Below, in pieces: positions 44,305 to 55,257 of a stretch of 64,000 bases of DNA. Position 1 is the first letter of the stretch. Each line of letters starts with the position of its first letter. This DNA comes from Candidatus Accumulibacter propinquus (lineage in GTDB: Bacteria > Pseudomonadota > Gammaproteobacteria > Burkholderiales > Rhodocyclaceae). Both the position numbers and the translations under genes were made by a program. The stretch covers positions 62,001 to 126,000 of the forward strand of contig JADKBU010000054.1 of NCBI GenBank assembly GCA_016714935.1, written 5' to 3'. Under the pieces are notes generated by a model. It worked only from the letters and a program-made list of their open reading frames with translations. It was not told the DNA's origin and did no database searches.

Positions 44305-45318
44305 ATGACGCGCCCACGCGTTCCCCAACTGATTTGTCCCGCCGGCAGCCTGCCGGCGCTCAAGGCGGCAGTCGATCACGGTGCCGACGCGGTGTACCTC
44401 GGCTATCGCAACGACACCAACGCGCGCAATTTTGCCGGCCTGAATTTCGACCACAAGGCGATGGTCGAGGGCATCCGCTACGCGCAGTCGCGACAGCGGC
44501 AGGTGTTGATGGCGATCAACACCTTTGCCCAGCCCGGACGCGCCGCCGACTGGCAGCGCGCGGTCGATGGCGCGGTCGATCTCGGAGTCGACGCGGTGAT
44601 CCTGGCCGATGTCGGGCTGCTCGACTACGCCAGCCAGCGCCACCCTGCCCTGCGGCTGCATCTCTCGGTGCAGGGATCGGCCACCAGCTACGAAGCGGTC
44701 AATTTCGCACACCGCGAGTTCGGCGTGCGACGCGCGGTGTTGCCGCGCGTGCTGACGCTGGCCCAGGTCGAGACGGTGATCCGCAACACGCCGGTGGAGA
44801 TCGAGGTGTTCGGATTCGGCAGCCTGTGCGTGATGAACGAGGGCCGTTGCTGGCTGTCCTCGTACGCCACCGGCGAATCGCCGAATACCGTCGGCGCCTG
44901 TTCGCCGGCCAGGTACGTGCAGTGGGAAAGATCGCCTGGCCAGATGACGACGCGCCTGAACGGCATCCTCATCGACAGCTTCGGCGATGACGAGCCGGCC
45001 GGCTACCCGACGCTGTGCAAGGGTCGCTTCGAAGTCGCGGGAGACACCTACTACGCCCTCGAGGAACCGACCAGCCTCAACGTGCTCGAAATCCTGCCCG
45101 AGATTGCGCGCGCCGGCGTCGCGGCGATCAAGGTCGAAGGACGCCAGCGCAGCCCGACCTACGTCGCGCAGGTCACCCGCACGCTGCGCGCCGCGCTCGA
45201 CGAACTGGCCAGGGACGCGCAGCATTTTCACGTCAAGGCGGCCTGGCAGGCGACGCTGGCCAAGGTCGCCGAGGGCAGCCAGGTCACCCTCGGCGCCTAC
45301 AGCCGGCCGTGGCGTTGA
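44305..45318 (+). CDS. ubiU: Ubiquinone anaerobic biosynthesis protein UbiU (peptidase U32 family)
   Basis: Partner of UbiV in oxygen-independent hydroxylation of ubiquinone precursors; carries an Fe-S cluster in characterised homologues. It has 337 aa with the U32 core (CPAGSLPALKAAVDHGADAVYLG) and cysteines at EVFGFGSLCVMNEGRCWL, GACSP and TLCKGR, which fit the four-Cys cluster-binding set. Followed by ubiV and ubiT, the expected neighbours. Start at 44305. Confidence 0.92.
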   Translation: MTRPRVPQLICPAGSLPALKAAVDHGADAVYLGYRNDTNARNFAGLNFDHKAMVEGIRYAQSRQRQVLMAINTFAQPGRAADWQRAVDGAVDLGVDAVILADVGLLDYASQRHPALRLHLSVQGSATSYEAVNFAHREFGVRRAVLPRVLTLAQVETVIRNTPVEIEVFGFGSLCVMNEGRCWLSSYATGESPNTVGACSPARYVQWERSPGQMTTRLNGILIDSFGDDEPAGYPTLCKGRFEVAGDTYYALEEPTSLNVLEILPEIARAGVAAIKVEGRQRSPTYVAQVTRTLRAALDELARDAQHFHVKAAWQATLAKVAEGSQVTLGAYSRPWR

Positions 45319-45331
45319 TGGAGAGACCGCG

Positions 45332-46252
45332 ATGAAACTGGCTCTCGGGCCGCTGCTCTACTTCTGGCCGAAAAACGAAGTCTTCGAGTTCTATGCCGAG
45401 ATGGCACAGAACCCGGCGATCGACATCATCTACCTCGGCGAGGTGGTCTGCTCGCGCCGCCAGCAGATTCGCGTCGCCGACTGGCTGGGACTGGCGCGTG
45501 ACCTCAGCGACGCCGGCAAGGAGGTGGTCGTTTCGGCGCAGGCGTTGCTCGAATCGGAAGGCGACCTCAAGGCGCTGCGCCGCCTGGCTGACGAACTGAC
45601 GGAAATTCCCGGCTGCCGGCTCGAAGCCAACGATCTCGGCGCGGTGAACATCGCCGCTGGCCGCCCCTTTGTCGCCGGCCCGCACCTGAACATCTACAAC
45701 GAAGCGACGCTGGCCACCTTTGCCCGTTATGGCATGTGTCGCTGGCTGCCGCCGCTGGAGGGCGACCGCCGGCTGATCGAAACCCTGCACCGCAGCCGCC
45801 CGCAAGGCGTCGACACCGAAGTCTTCGTCTTCGGCAAGCTGCCGCTGGCCTTTTCCGCGCGCTGCTTCACCGCGCGGCACTACAATCTCAACAAGGACGA
45901 CTGCCAGTTCAAGTGTCTCGATCACCCCGAGGGACTGACCCTGCGCACCCGCGAAGGGCAGCCGTTCCTGACCATCAACGGCATCCAGACGATGTCGGCA
46001 CAGACCTACAACCTGTTGCCGCAGATACCGGAGTTGCTGGCGATGGGCATCGAGGTCGCGCGCCTCAGTCCGCAGCCGATGGCCATGCCGGCGATCATCG
46101 CCGCCTTCGATGCCGCCCGTCGCGGCCAGCGGGTCGACGTCGACAGCTCCGGCTGGGCCAGCGACGGTCTGGCCGACGGCTACTGGTATGCCGATGCCGG
46201 CATCGTTTGCCACCAGTCGGGTGCCGCCGCACACCTGCAAGGAACCCTGTGA
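45332..46252 (+). CDS. ubiV: Ubiquinone anaerobic biosynthesis protein UbiV (peptidase U32 family)
   Basis: 306-aa partner of UbiU, forming a heterodimer with an Fe-S cluster in known homologues. It has the U32-type N-terminus (LALGPLLYFWPKNEVFEFY), IYLGEVVCSRR, and cysteines in FSARCFTARHYNLNKDDCQFKCLDHPEG suited to cluster binding. GGAGAG at 45320-45325 supports the ATG. It overlaps ubiT by one nucleotide (TGATG). Confidence 0.92.
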   Translation: MKLALGPLLYFWPKNEVFEFYAEMAQNPAIDIIYLGEVVCSRRQQIRVADWLGLARDLSDAGKEVVVSAQALLESEGDLKALRRLADELTEIPGCRLEANDLGAVNIAAGRPFVAGPHLNIYNEATLATFARYGMCRWLPPLEGDRRLIETLHRSRPQGVDTEVFVFGKLPLAFSARCFTARHYNLNKDDCQFKCLDHPEGLTLRTREGQPFLTINGIQTMSAQTYNLLPQIPELLAMGIEVARLSPQPMAMPAIIAAFDAARRGQRVDVDSSGWASDGLADGYWYADAGIVCHQSGAAAHLQGTL

Positions 46253-46698
46253 TGAGCTTTTCGATACCCCGTTTCAAACTGCCCGGCGTCCTGTCCACGA
46301 TCGGCGCCCGCCTGCCGCAATGGCCGCATTCGCTGGCGCTCGCCAGCGCGCTCAATGTCGCTGCGAGGATTGGCCTGCTACCTGACGACAGCCTGGCGCT
46401 GCTCGAAGGGCGAAGCTTTCTCGTCGAGGTGCTCGATGCCGGCGGACAAGCGTGCTTCTGCTACCGCGACGGCCTCTTCCGGCCGCTGTTCACCGCCCCC
46501 GCGAGCCCCGATCTGTCGTTCCGCGCCAACCTCTCGGCCTTTCTGCAACTGCTCGCCCGCCAGGAAGATCCGGACACGCTGTTCTTCAACCGCGAACTGT
46601 CGATCGTCGGCGACACCGAACTCGGCCTGGTGATCAAGAACATGCTCGACGCGATCGAGTGGCCGCAGCTTCCGACGCTGCCGATCTTTCGTCACTGA
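46252..46698 (+). CDS. ubiT: Ubiquinone anaerobic biosynthesis accessory factor UbiT (SCP2 domain)
   Basis: 148-aa SCP2-like lipid-carrier protein that binds ubiquinone intermediates in the anaerobic pathway. The segment FRANLSAFLQLLARQEDPDTLFFNRELSIVGDTELGLVIKN-type residues (about 82-125) are typical of YhbT/UbiT. Coupled to ubiV by a one-base overlap; ends the ubiUVT operon. Confidence 0.9.
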   Translation: MSFSIPRFKLPGVLSTIGARLPQWPHSLALASALNVAARIGLLPDDSLALLEGRSFLVEVLDAGGQACFCYRDGLFRPLFTAPASPDLSFRANLSAFLQLLARQEDPDTLFFNRELSIVGDTELGLVIKNMLDAIEWPQLPTLPIFRH

Positions 46699-46722
46699 CC
46701 CCCGCAAGAGCCGGCGCGAGCC

Positions 46723-47676
46723 ATGCGGCCAGAGCTGCCGGCCAGCCGCGTCCTGGTCGAGGGCATCGCCTGCGCGCTGGGTGCCGGCCTGCTCTGGGGA
46801 CTGGTCTTCGTCGTGCCGCTGATGTTGCCCGACTATCCGCCGGCGATGCTCTCCTGCGGGCGCTATCTCGGTTTCGGGGTCATCGCGCTGCTCCTCGCCG
46901 GCACCGACCTGCCGCGCCTGCAACGCCTGCAGCGCCAGGACTGGCGGATGGCTTGCGAACTGGCGCTGGTCGGCAACCTGCTCTACTACCTGTTTCTGGC
47001 GGCGGCCATCCAGTTGGCCGACGCCCCGCTGCCGACGATGCTGATCGGTACCCTGCCGATCGTCATCGCCATCGCCGCCAACTTCGGCAGCGAAGCCCTG
47101 CCGTGGCGTCGCCTGCTGCCTTCGCTGCTGGTCATCGCGGTCGGCATCGCGCTGGTAAACAGCCATGAAATGGCGCTGCTCGGCACACGGCGCAGCCCCC
47201 ACGACTACCTGCTCGGGGCGCTGCTGGCGGTCGCCGCGGTACTCGCCTGGACCTGGTACCCGCTGCGCAACTCGCGCTGGCTGCGGCAGCGACCGACCCT
47301 CGCTTCCGGCACCTGGGCCGTCGCGCAGGGGCTGGCGACGCTGCCGCTGGCCGCCGTCGGCATGGCCGCCGCGGCTTTCCTGTTCCAGGACCCCGGCGGC
47401 TTCGACTACCCGCTCGGCCCGCAGCCGCTACGTTATGTCGGGCTGATGCTGACCCTGGGACTGTGTGCCTCGTGGCTGGGCACGCTGCTCTGGAACCGCG
47501 CCAGCAGGCTGCTGCCGACGGCGCTGACCGGGCAACTGATCGTTTTCGAGACCCTCTCGGCCTTGGCCTACGCCTTCATCTGGCGCGGCGCGCTGCCCGG
47601 CGGCCTGGCCCTGCTCGGCATCGCCCTGCTGGTCAGCGGGGTGATCCTCGGAGTACGCGCATTCCGGGCAGGCTGA
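46723..47676 (+). CDS. DMT superfamily (EamA) transporter
   Basis: Inner-membrane permease of 317 aa with about ten hydrophobic segments in two EamA repeats (GLLWGLVFVVPLMLPDYPP near the start, VGLMLTLGLCASWLGTLLWNRAS in the second repeat). It may export amino acids or other small molecules; substrate unknown. 24 nt after ubiT, and possibly co-transcribed. Confidence 0.88.
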   Translation: MRPELPASRVLVEGIACALGAGLLWGLVFVVPLMLPDYPPAMLSCGRYLGFGVIALLLAGTDLPRLQRLQRQDWRMACELALVGNLLYYLFLAAAIQLADAPLPTMLIGTLPIVIAIAANFGSEALPWRRLLPSLLVIAVGIALVNSHEMALLGTRRSPHDYLLGALLAVAAVLAWTWYPLRNSRWLRQRPTLASGTWAVAQGLATLPLAAVGMAAAAFLFQDPGGFDYPLGPQPLRYVGLMLTLGLCASWLGTLLWNRASRLLPTALTGQLIVFETLSALAYAFIWRGALPGGLALLGIALLVSGVILGVRAFRAG

Positions 47677-47759
47677 TCGCCGGGCGTCCCGACGGTCGCT
47701 TCTGCGCGGCCGGCCGATAGAGAAACGAACTGGGGTAAAACCGCCGTAGTGCCTGGTGT

Positions 47760-48674
47760 TCACGTCGCCAACAGCACCCCATCGACGTCTTTCAGCGTCC
47801 CGACACGCAGCAGGTCGCGGACCAGCCAGTGCGCGAGTTGCTCATTGCTGTGATTCAGGTAACGGGCGTTGACGCTCTGGCAGAAACTCAGGCTGGCGAG
47901 GAAAGCGGGGAGATCGGCGCGTGCCAGTTGCCGCCTTTCGAGCAGGGCGAAGGCGACAATGACCTTGAGCGCATGCCGGGCCAGCAACTCGACATCCTGT
48001 TCGAATGCCGCGAGGCGCCGGTAAGCGCGCTCGAAGGCATCCTCGACCTCGACGAAGGGTGCGCCGTGGCCCGGGATCACCACCTCGACCGGCAGCCGGG
48101 CGAGCACGTCGAGCGTCTCACGCGCCGCCTTCAGGCCGCCGGCATCCTCGGGGTGACCCAGCAGTTCCGAGAAGATGACGCCGAAGCCGTTGCGCCACAG
48201 GGCGTCGCCGGAGATCAGCAGACGCCGCTCGGGGTTGTGAAAGGCGAGCGCGTCCATGTCGTGGCCGGGAACCGCGATGGCCTGCCATTCGAGACCGCCG
48301 AGTTCGACCTGGTCGCCGGCGGCGATCGTTTCGTCATGGCGAAAACGTGCCGCCGACTGGCCCAGTGGCGAGAGCAGCAGCGCTTCTTCGTCCCACTCGG
48401 CAATCGTCGCGTCGATGCCCACGGGGACGACGACGCGACAGCCGAAGGCCTCGGTCACCGCCGCGTTGCCGCCGATGTGGTCGGAATGCGAGTGGGTGTT
48501 GAGCAGCCGTGTCAGGCGACGGCCGGCCAGCGCATGTTCGAGCAGGGCGACCGTCTGGCTGGCATGGCTGACGTAACCGCTGTCGATCAGCGCCGCCTGC
48601 TCGCCTTCGAGAAACAGGATGTTGTTCGACGACAACCAGCCTCGTTCGAAAACCAGCAGGTTAGCGGGAAGCAT
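47760..48674 (-). CDS. MBL-fold metallo-hydrolase
   Basis: Zinc-dependent hydrolase of 304 aa. Metal motif HSHSDHIGG is intact, with further ligands in VPGHDMDALAFHN and VIPGHGAPF. The C-terminal winged-helix-like region resembles lactamase_B_2/LACTB2-type proteins. Substrate unknown. It overlaps the upstream DUF1289 gene by 14 nt. Confidence 0.88.
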   Translation of the reverse strand: MLPANLLVFERGWLSSNNILFLEGEQAALIDSGYVSHASQTVALLEHALAGRRLTRLLNTHSHSDHIGGNAAVTEAFGCRVVVPVGIDATIAEWDEEALLLSPLGQSAARFRHDETIAAGDQVELGGLEWQAIAVPGHDMDALAFHNPERRLLISGDALWRNGFGVIFSELLGHPEDAGGLKAARETLDVLARLPVEVVIPGHGAPFVEVEDAFERAYRRLAAFEQDVELLARHALKVIVAFALLERRQLARADLPAFLASLSFCQSVNARYLNHSNEQLAHWLVRDLLRVGTLKDVDGVLLAT

Positions 48675-48864
48675 CAGGCTTTTTCGGGGAATCGCCGTCG
48701 GGGAATTCGCCCCAGATCCGCAGCGGGCGCTGTTCCTCGGCGACGATCCCCTGCGTGACCAGCGACACCGGCAGCGGCGGACGACCGCAGCCGAGGCAAT
48801 AACCCGAATCCGGGTCGGGCATGCAGATGCCGACGCAAAGATATTCTTCTTCGGAATCGCTCAT
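48661..48864 (-). CDS. DUF1289 family small cysteine protein
   Basis: 67-aa cytoplasmic protein with the family pattern CVGICMPDPDSGYCLGCGRP, four cysteines able to bind metal or an Fe-S cluster. The start at 48864 (MSDSEEEYL) precedes the motif; the 3' end overlaps the MBL gene by 14 nt. A second DUF1289 gene lies just upstream. Function unknown. Confidence 0.78.
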   Translation of the reverse strand: MSDSEEEYLCVGICMPDPDSGYCLGCGRPPLPVSLVTQGIVAEEQRPLRIWGEFPDGDSPKKPDASR

Positions 48865-48866
48865 GG

Positions 48867-49091
48867 TCAACGCTCGCAATCGCCACGGAAATCACCGCCC
48901 GCGGCACACCCGAGCGGATCGTGCTCGACGCGGCGGCGCTCGACCGCCAACAGAACCCGCAGCCTTTGCGCATCGGAAGCGCGGCTCCAGTCCGCGATCT
49001 CTTCGATCGTCCGGAAGCAGCCCAGGCACAAGCCGGTCTGCGCATCCATGCGGCAGACATTGATGCACGGTGAAACGACCATCGAGCTCAT
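48867..49091 (-). CDS. DUF1289 family small cysteine protein
   Basis: 74-aa protein with CINVCRMDAQTGLCLGCFRT, the same cysteine pattern as its neighbour, followed by the typical helix EEIADWSRASDAQRLRVL. The start at 49091 (MSSMVVSPC) or 49082 (MVVSPC). It lies 2 nt before the next DUF1289 start, so the two are a tandem pair. Role unknown. Confidence 0.78.
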   Translation of the reverse strand: MSSMVVSPCINVCRMDAQTGLCLGCFRTIEEIADWSRASDAQRLRVLLAVERRRVEHDPLGCAAGGDFRGDCER

Positions 49092-49143
49092 GAGTGGTCT
49101 CCCGAATGCACGACACGCGCACGCGCGCGGCCCTCTGCAGGCA

Positions 49144-50070
49144 TCAGCATCCGGCACCGCGCCGGGCAAGCAGGGCACGCGCCGCTTTCGACGCCGGTTC
49201 GCGGCCGAGGTAGCCGGCGATGAACTGGCCTGCGGCCAGCAATTGTTCCATGTCGACTCCGGTTTCGATGTCCAGCCCCTGCAGTAGATAGACCACGTCT
49301 TCGGTGGCCACGTTACCGGTCGCCCCGGCGGCGTAGGGGCAGCCCCCGAGGCCGGCGATCGAACTGTCGAAGACCGCCATGCCGAGTTCGAGCGAGGCGT
49401 AGATGTTGGCGATGGCCATCCCGTAGGTGTCATGGTAATGCCCGGCGAGCCGGTCGATCGGCAGCAACGCCGCGCAGGCTTCGATCATCCGCTGTACCGA
49501 TGCCGGCGTACCGGCGCCGATGGTATCGCCGAGGGAGACCTCGTAGCAACCCATTTCGAACAGCTGCCGCGCCACCCGCGCCGTCTTCGCCGGATCGACC
49601 GCGCCTTCGTACGGACAGGCCACGCCACACGAGACATAGCCGCGCACCCGGATCTCCAGGGCGCTGGCGGCATCGAGCACGGCAGCAAAGCGCTTCAGGC
49701 TCTCGGCGATGCTGCAGTTGATGTTCTTCTGCGAGAAGGTCTCCGAGGCCGCGGCGAAGATCGCCACTTCCTGCGCGCCGGCTTCGAGCGCCGCGTCAAA
49801 GCCCTTGAGGTTCGGCGTCAAGACCGGATAGGAAACCTGCGACCGACGCCGCGGGCTGGCCAGCACCGCCCGCAGAACCTCGGCATTGTCGGCCATCTGC
49901 GGCACCCACTGCGGCGACACGAAGGACGTGGCTTCGATTGCCGACAAGCCGGCGGCAGCCAGCCGTTCGATCAGTTCGATCTTGATCGCCGCGGGAACGA
50001 GCTGCCGCTCGTTCTGCAGGCCGTCACGCGGCCCGACCTCGACCAGCTTCACCCGCTGCGGCAGGCTCAT
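49144..50070 (-). CDS. mvaB: Hydroxymethylglutaryl-CoA lyase
   Basis: Cleaves HMG-CoA to acetoacetate and acetyl-CoA, last step of leucine degradation. It has 308 aa of TIM-barrel type: VEVGPRDGLQNE (metal Asp and catalytic Arg), SFVSPQWVPQMADN, and GLGGCPYAAGATGNVATEDV with the catalytic Cys. ATGA overlap with the preceding biotin carboxylase. Together with the neighbours it forms a leucine/isovalerate cluster. Confidence 0.95.
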   Translation of the reverse strand: MSLPQRVKLVEVGPRDGLQNERQLVPAAIKIELIERLAAAGLSAIEATSFVSPQWVPQMADNAEVLRAVLASPRRRSQVSYPVLTPNLKGFDAALEAGAQEVAIFAAASETFSQKNINCSIAESLKRFAAVLDAASALEIRVRGYVSCGVACPYEGAVDPAKTARVARQLFEMGCYEVSLGDTIGAGTPASVQRMIEACAALLPIDRLAGHYHDTYGMAIANIYASLELGMAVFDSSIAGLGGCPYAAGATGNVATEDVVYLLQGLDIETGVDMEQLLAAGQFIAGYLGREPASKAARALLARRGAGC

Positions 50071-52112
50071 GGCTCGCCCTCGCCATCGACGAAATCGACC
50101 AGTTCCGCACCGTCGGCGACCTGGTCGCCGGCCGCGTAGCGGAAAGCCCGCACCCGGCCGTTCTTCGGCGCGGTGATCGTGTGCTCCATCTTCATCGCTT
50201 CGAGAATCAGCAGCGGCGCGCCCTTGTCCACCTTCTGCCCGGCCGTCGCGAGCAGGGCGATGACCTTGCCGGGCATCGGCGCGGTCAGACCGCCGCCCTG
50301 CGTGCCGCCGGCTGCGACCAGGTGCAGCGGATCGTCGCGAAGGATGACGTAGTTGCTGCCGTTGAGGAACACGTGCCGCTTCTGTTCGTTTTTCTCGGTC
50401 ACCGCGACGACGCTGGCGATCAGGCGGCGATCGTCGAGTTCGACGGCCAGTTGCCCGGCGAACTGGCCGCTGTCGAGGATCCGGCCGCGCGCCAGCACCG
50501 ATTCGCCGCCCAGCGTCAAACGCCAGCCGTCGGCCTCATAGGCGACCAGGACTTCGTGCCGGGTATCGCCGTGGCGATAGGTCAGCGTGCGCCGCGACTG
50601 GAGGTTCAGCCGCCAGCCGTCGTGCAGGCTCCACGGAGACCAGGGATCTCCCGACTGGCTGGCGCGCGCCAGCGCGGCGGCGTGCTCGCGCAGCAAGCCG
50701 GCGACCGCGGCGACAAAGAAGACGCTCTGCGGCGGTTCGCTGTGCGCCGGGAAGAGAAAGTCGCGGCTGCGCTCGATCAGGCCGGTGTCGAGATCGGCGT
50801 TGGCAAAGGCCGGGCAGGCCACCAGGCGCGAAAGAAAGTCGATGTTGGTGCTGACCCCGACGATGCGGTAGTCGGCCAGCGCCTGCCGCATGCGCGCCAG
50901 CGCGGCATGGCGGTCGACGTCCCAGACGATCAGCTTGGCGATCATCGGGTCGTAATAAGGCGTGATTTCGTCGCCCTGCTCGATGCCGGTATCGACGCGG
51001 ACGTTGAGACTCTCGGGCGGGCGCGCGAGATGCAGCAGGCGACCCGTCGACGGCAGAAAATCGTGCTCGGGATTCTCGGCATAGATGCGTGCCTCGAGCG
51101 CATGCCCACGGATGTCGAGTTGATCCTGGCGCAAGGGCAGCGGCTCGCCGCTGGCGACGCGCAACTGCCATTCGACCAGATCCTGGCCGGTGATCATCTC
51201 GGTCACCGGATGCTCGACCTGCAGGCGGGTATTCATCTCCATGAAATAGAAGCGGCCGTCCTGCGCGAAGCTGTCGCCGGCGATGAACTCGACGGTGCCG
51301 GCGCCGACGTAGCCGACCGCGCGCGCCGCCTCGACGGCCGCCTGGCCGATCAGTGCGCGCCGCGCCGGCGTCATGCCCGGCGCCGGCGCCTCTTCGAGCA
51401 CTTTCTGGTGGCGGCGCTGCACCGAGCAGTCGCGCTCGAAGAGATGCACGCAGTTGCCCTGCGTATCGGCAAAGATCTGGATCTCGATGTGCCGCGAACG
51501 TCGCAGATACTTCTCGATCAGCACCTGATCGGCGCCGAAAGCGGAGATCGCCTCGCGCTGGCATGACGCCAGCGCGGCCAGAAAATCGTCGCCGCGTTCG
51601 ACCAGGCGCATGCCCTTGCCGCCACCACCGGCGGCGGCCTTGATCAACACCGGATAACCGATGGCCTCGGCCTGCCGCTGCAGAAAGGCGGGTTCCTGAT
51701 CGTCGCCGTGGTAACCCGGCGTCAGCGGCACGCCGGCCGCGGCCATCAGCGTCTTGGCCGCCGACTTCGAGCCCATCGCCCGGATCGCCGCTGCGGGTGG
51801 GCCGATGAAAACGATGCCCGCGGCGGCGCAGGCGTCGGCAAAACGGTCGTTTTCGGAGAGGAAGCCGTAGCCCGGATGTATCGCCTGCGCGCCGGTACGC
51901 GCGGCGGCATCGAGGATGCGTTCGCCGCACAGATACGATGCGCGCGCCGCCGCCGGACCGATGCATACCGCTTCGTCAGCGACACGCACGTGCCGTGCCT
52001 CGGCATCGGCTTCCGAATAGACGGCGACGGTACGCACGCCCATCCGGCGCGCGGTCCGGATCACGCGGCAGGCGATCTCGCCGCGGTTGGCAATCAGAAT
52101 CTTGGTAAACAT
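50067..52112 (-). CDS. liuD: Methylcrotonyl-CoA carboxylase, biotin-containing alpha subunit
   Basis: Biotin carboxylase-BCCP chain of 681 aa. ATP-grasp glycine loop IKAAAGGGGKGMR, EMNTRLQVEHPVTE, and the C-terminal biotinyl site LEAMKM with Lys641. It resembles PccA at 19332 but its genetic context (methylcrotonyl carboxyltransferase, methylglutaconyl-CoA hydratase, HMG-CoA lyase) assigns it to leucine catabolism. I use the ATG at 52112; a TTG at 52118 is in frame. Confidence 0.92.
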   Translation of the reverse strand: MFTKILIANRGEIACRVIRTARRMGVRTVAVYSEADAEARHVRVADEAVCIGPAAARASYLCGERILDAAARTGAQAIHPGYGFLSENDRFADACAAAGIVFIGPPAAAIRAMGSKSAAKTLMAAAGVPLTPGYHGDDQEPAFLQRQAEAIGYPVLIKAAAGGGGKGMRLVERGDDFLAALASCQREAISAFGADQVLIEKYLRRSRHIEIQIFADTQGNCVHLFERDCSVQRRHQKVLEEAPAPGMTPARRALIGQAAVEAARAVGYVGAGTVEFIAGDSFAQDGRFYFMEMNTRLQVEHPVTEMITGQDLVEWQLRVASGEPLPLRQDQLDIRGHALEARIYAENPEHDFLPSTGRLLHLARPPESLNVRVDTGIEQGDEITPYYDPMIAKLIVWDVDRHAALARMRQALADYRIVGVSTNIDFLSRLVACPAFANADLDTGLIERSRDFLFPAHSEPPQSVFFVAAVAGLLREHAAALARASQSGDPWSPWSLHDGWRLNLQSRRTLTYRHGDTRHEVLVAYEADGWRLTLGGESVLARGRILDSGQFAGQLAVELDDRRLIASVVAVTEKNEQKRHVFLNGSNYVILRDDPLHLVAAGGTQGGGLTAPMPGKVIALLATAGQKVDKGAPLLILEAMKMEHTITAPKNGRVRAFRYAAGDQVADGAELVDFVDGEGEP

Positions 52113-52207
52113 CGGCAATCTTTCATCGAGCCCTCTGGCGCCCGTTCAAGGCCTCGGCGGCGTCCGGCAGGCGCTTCGGGAGCAAGCGCTGCCGGCCAGC
52201 CGCCACG

Positions 52208-53005
52208 TCAATCGGCGACCCAGTTGGGCGGCCGCTTTTCAAGAAAAGCCGCCAGCCCCTCGCGGCCTTCGGGACTGGCACGTACGCGCGTGATCCGCCG
52301 CGCCGTTTCGTCGATGGTCTCCTCGTCGATCGGCTGCCCGGCGACGATGCGGATCAGCGACTTGCACGCGGCCTGTGCCTGCGGTCCGTTGGCCAGCAGG
52401 CTGTCGATGATCTCGGCAATCGCCTCGTCGAGTTGCTCCTCGCCGGGAACGAGTTCATGCAGCAAACCGATGCGATAGGCCTCGGCCGCCGAGAAACGCT
52501 CGGCAGTCAGCATGTAGCGGCGGCAATAGCGCTCGCCGATCGCCGCCAGCACATACGGACTGATCACCGCCGGCACAATGCCCAGCTTCACCTCGCTGAG
52601 CGCGAACAGCGCATCGTAGGTGCCGACCGCGATGTCGCAGGCGGCGATCAGTCCGACGCCGCCGCCGTGGGCCGGGCCCTGCACGCGCGCAATCGTCGGC
52701 TTCGCGAGTTCGTTCAGCGTCGCCATCAACTCGGCGAGCCGCCTGGCATCCTGCAGGTTTTCCTGGTCCGAATAGCCGGCCGCGCGCTTCATCCACTGCA
52801 GGTCGGCACCTGCGCAGAAGCTCTTGCCGGTAGACGACAGGACCACCGCACGCACCCGCGGGTCGGCTGCCAGTTCGCGCAGGCCAGCGGTCATCTCGGC
52901 GATCAGTTGCTCGTCGAAAGCGTTGTGCCGCTGTGGCTTGTTCAGCGTCAGGATGCCGACGTAGCCGTCGACTTCGGTCAGTATCGATTGGTACTCGCTC
53001 ATCAA
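52208..53005 (-). CDS. liuC: Methylglutaconyl-CoA hydratase-like crotonase
   Basis: Hydrates 3-methylglutaconyl-CoA to HMG-CoA. It has 265 aa of the crotonase fold: SFCAGADLQWMKR (oxyanion), GPAHGGGVGLIAACDI, and FALSEVKLGIVPAVISPYV, which is the family mark of AUH/LiuC enzymes and retains the catalytic Glu (SEV). It lies between the two carboxylase subunits, as in other liu clusters. Confidence 0.92.
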   Translation of the reverse strand: MMSEYQSILTEVDGYVGILTLNKPQRHNAFDEQLIAEMTAGLRELAADPRVRAVVLSSTGKSFCAGADLQWMKRAAGYSDQENLQDARRLAELMATLNELAKPTIARVQGPAHGGGVGLIAACDIAVGTYDALFALSEVKLGIVPAVISPYVLAAIGERYCRRYMLTAERFSAAEAYRIGLLHELVPGEEQLDEAIAEIIDSLLANGPQAQAACKSLIRIVAGQPIDEETIDETARRITRVRASPEGREGLAAFLEKRPPNWVAD

Positions 53006-53011
53006 GGCCCC

Positions 53012-54627
<1,616 letters not shown>

Positions 54628-54628
<1 letters not shown>

Positions 54629-55257
54629 CAGAAACCTCCGCTGGCCAGCCAGCGTTCAAGTTGTGGTAAACGGTCGACGCCGAAGAATGGCTCGTCGTCG
54701 ACGATGAGGTACGGCGAACCAAAGACCCCTCTGGCGATCGCCGCCTCGCATTCGGCTTTCAGGCGTTCCTTCAGTGGCGCGTCGTTGAGCGCTGCCGCCA
54801 GTGTAGCGCGGTCGGCGCCATGCCGTGCCGCGAGTTCGAGCACCACCTCCGGGTCGGAAATGTCCCGCCCATCGATGAAGTAGCCACGATAGAGCGAATG
54901 CGCGAATGCGCGCGCCGTCGCGCAGTCCTGGTCATGCAGCCAGTAGTACGCGCGCGCCGCCTGCATCGTGGCCAGCGGGAAGTTCGCCGGCTGCGTATAC
55001 GGCACGTCGAGGAAACGCGCCGAACGTGCGAAGTCGCGCAAGGCGTACTCGCCCTTGAGCGGTATCCGGGTCAGAATCCCGGCACCGGTCGACTTGAGCG
55101 CCACCCCCATCAGGAACGGCCGCCACTTGACCCGGCGATCATAACGCGCGGCCAGGGCATCGATCTTCTCGGAAGCCAGATAGCCGTAGGGCGAGGTGAA
55201 GTCGAAGTAGAATTCCACGGGTGCGAGGGATGCAGTGGCTTCGATGGGCTGCGACAT
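54628..55257 (-). CDS. DsbA-like / 2-hydroxychromene-2-carboxylate isomerase family protein
   Basis: Kappa-GST/DsbA-fold protein of 209 aa with EFYFDFTSPYGYLASEKIDALAARY and FGSPYLIVDDEPFFGVDRL, matching the 2-hydroxychromene-2-carboxylate isomerase (NahD) family; the active-site Ser of SPYG is present. It heads the leucine cluster; its role there is unclear, since the reaction does not belong to leucine breakdown. It may be a glutathione-dependent detoxifying isomerase. Isovaleryl-CoA dehydrogenase is not found nearby. Confidence 0.82.
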
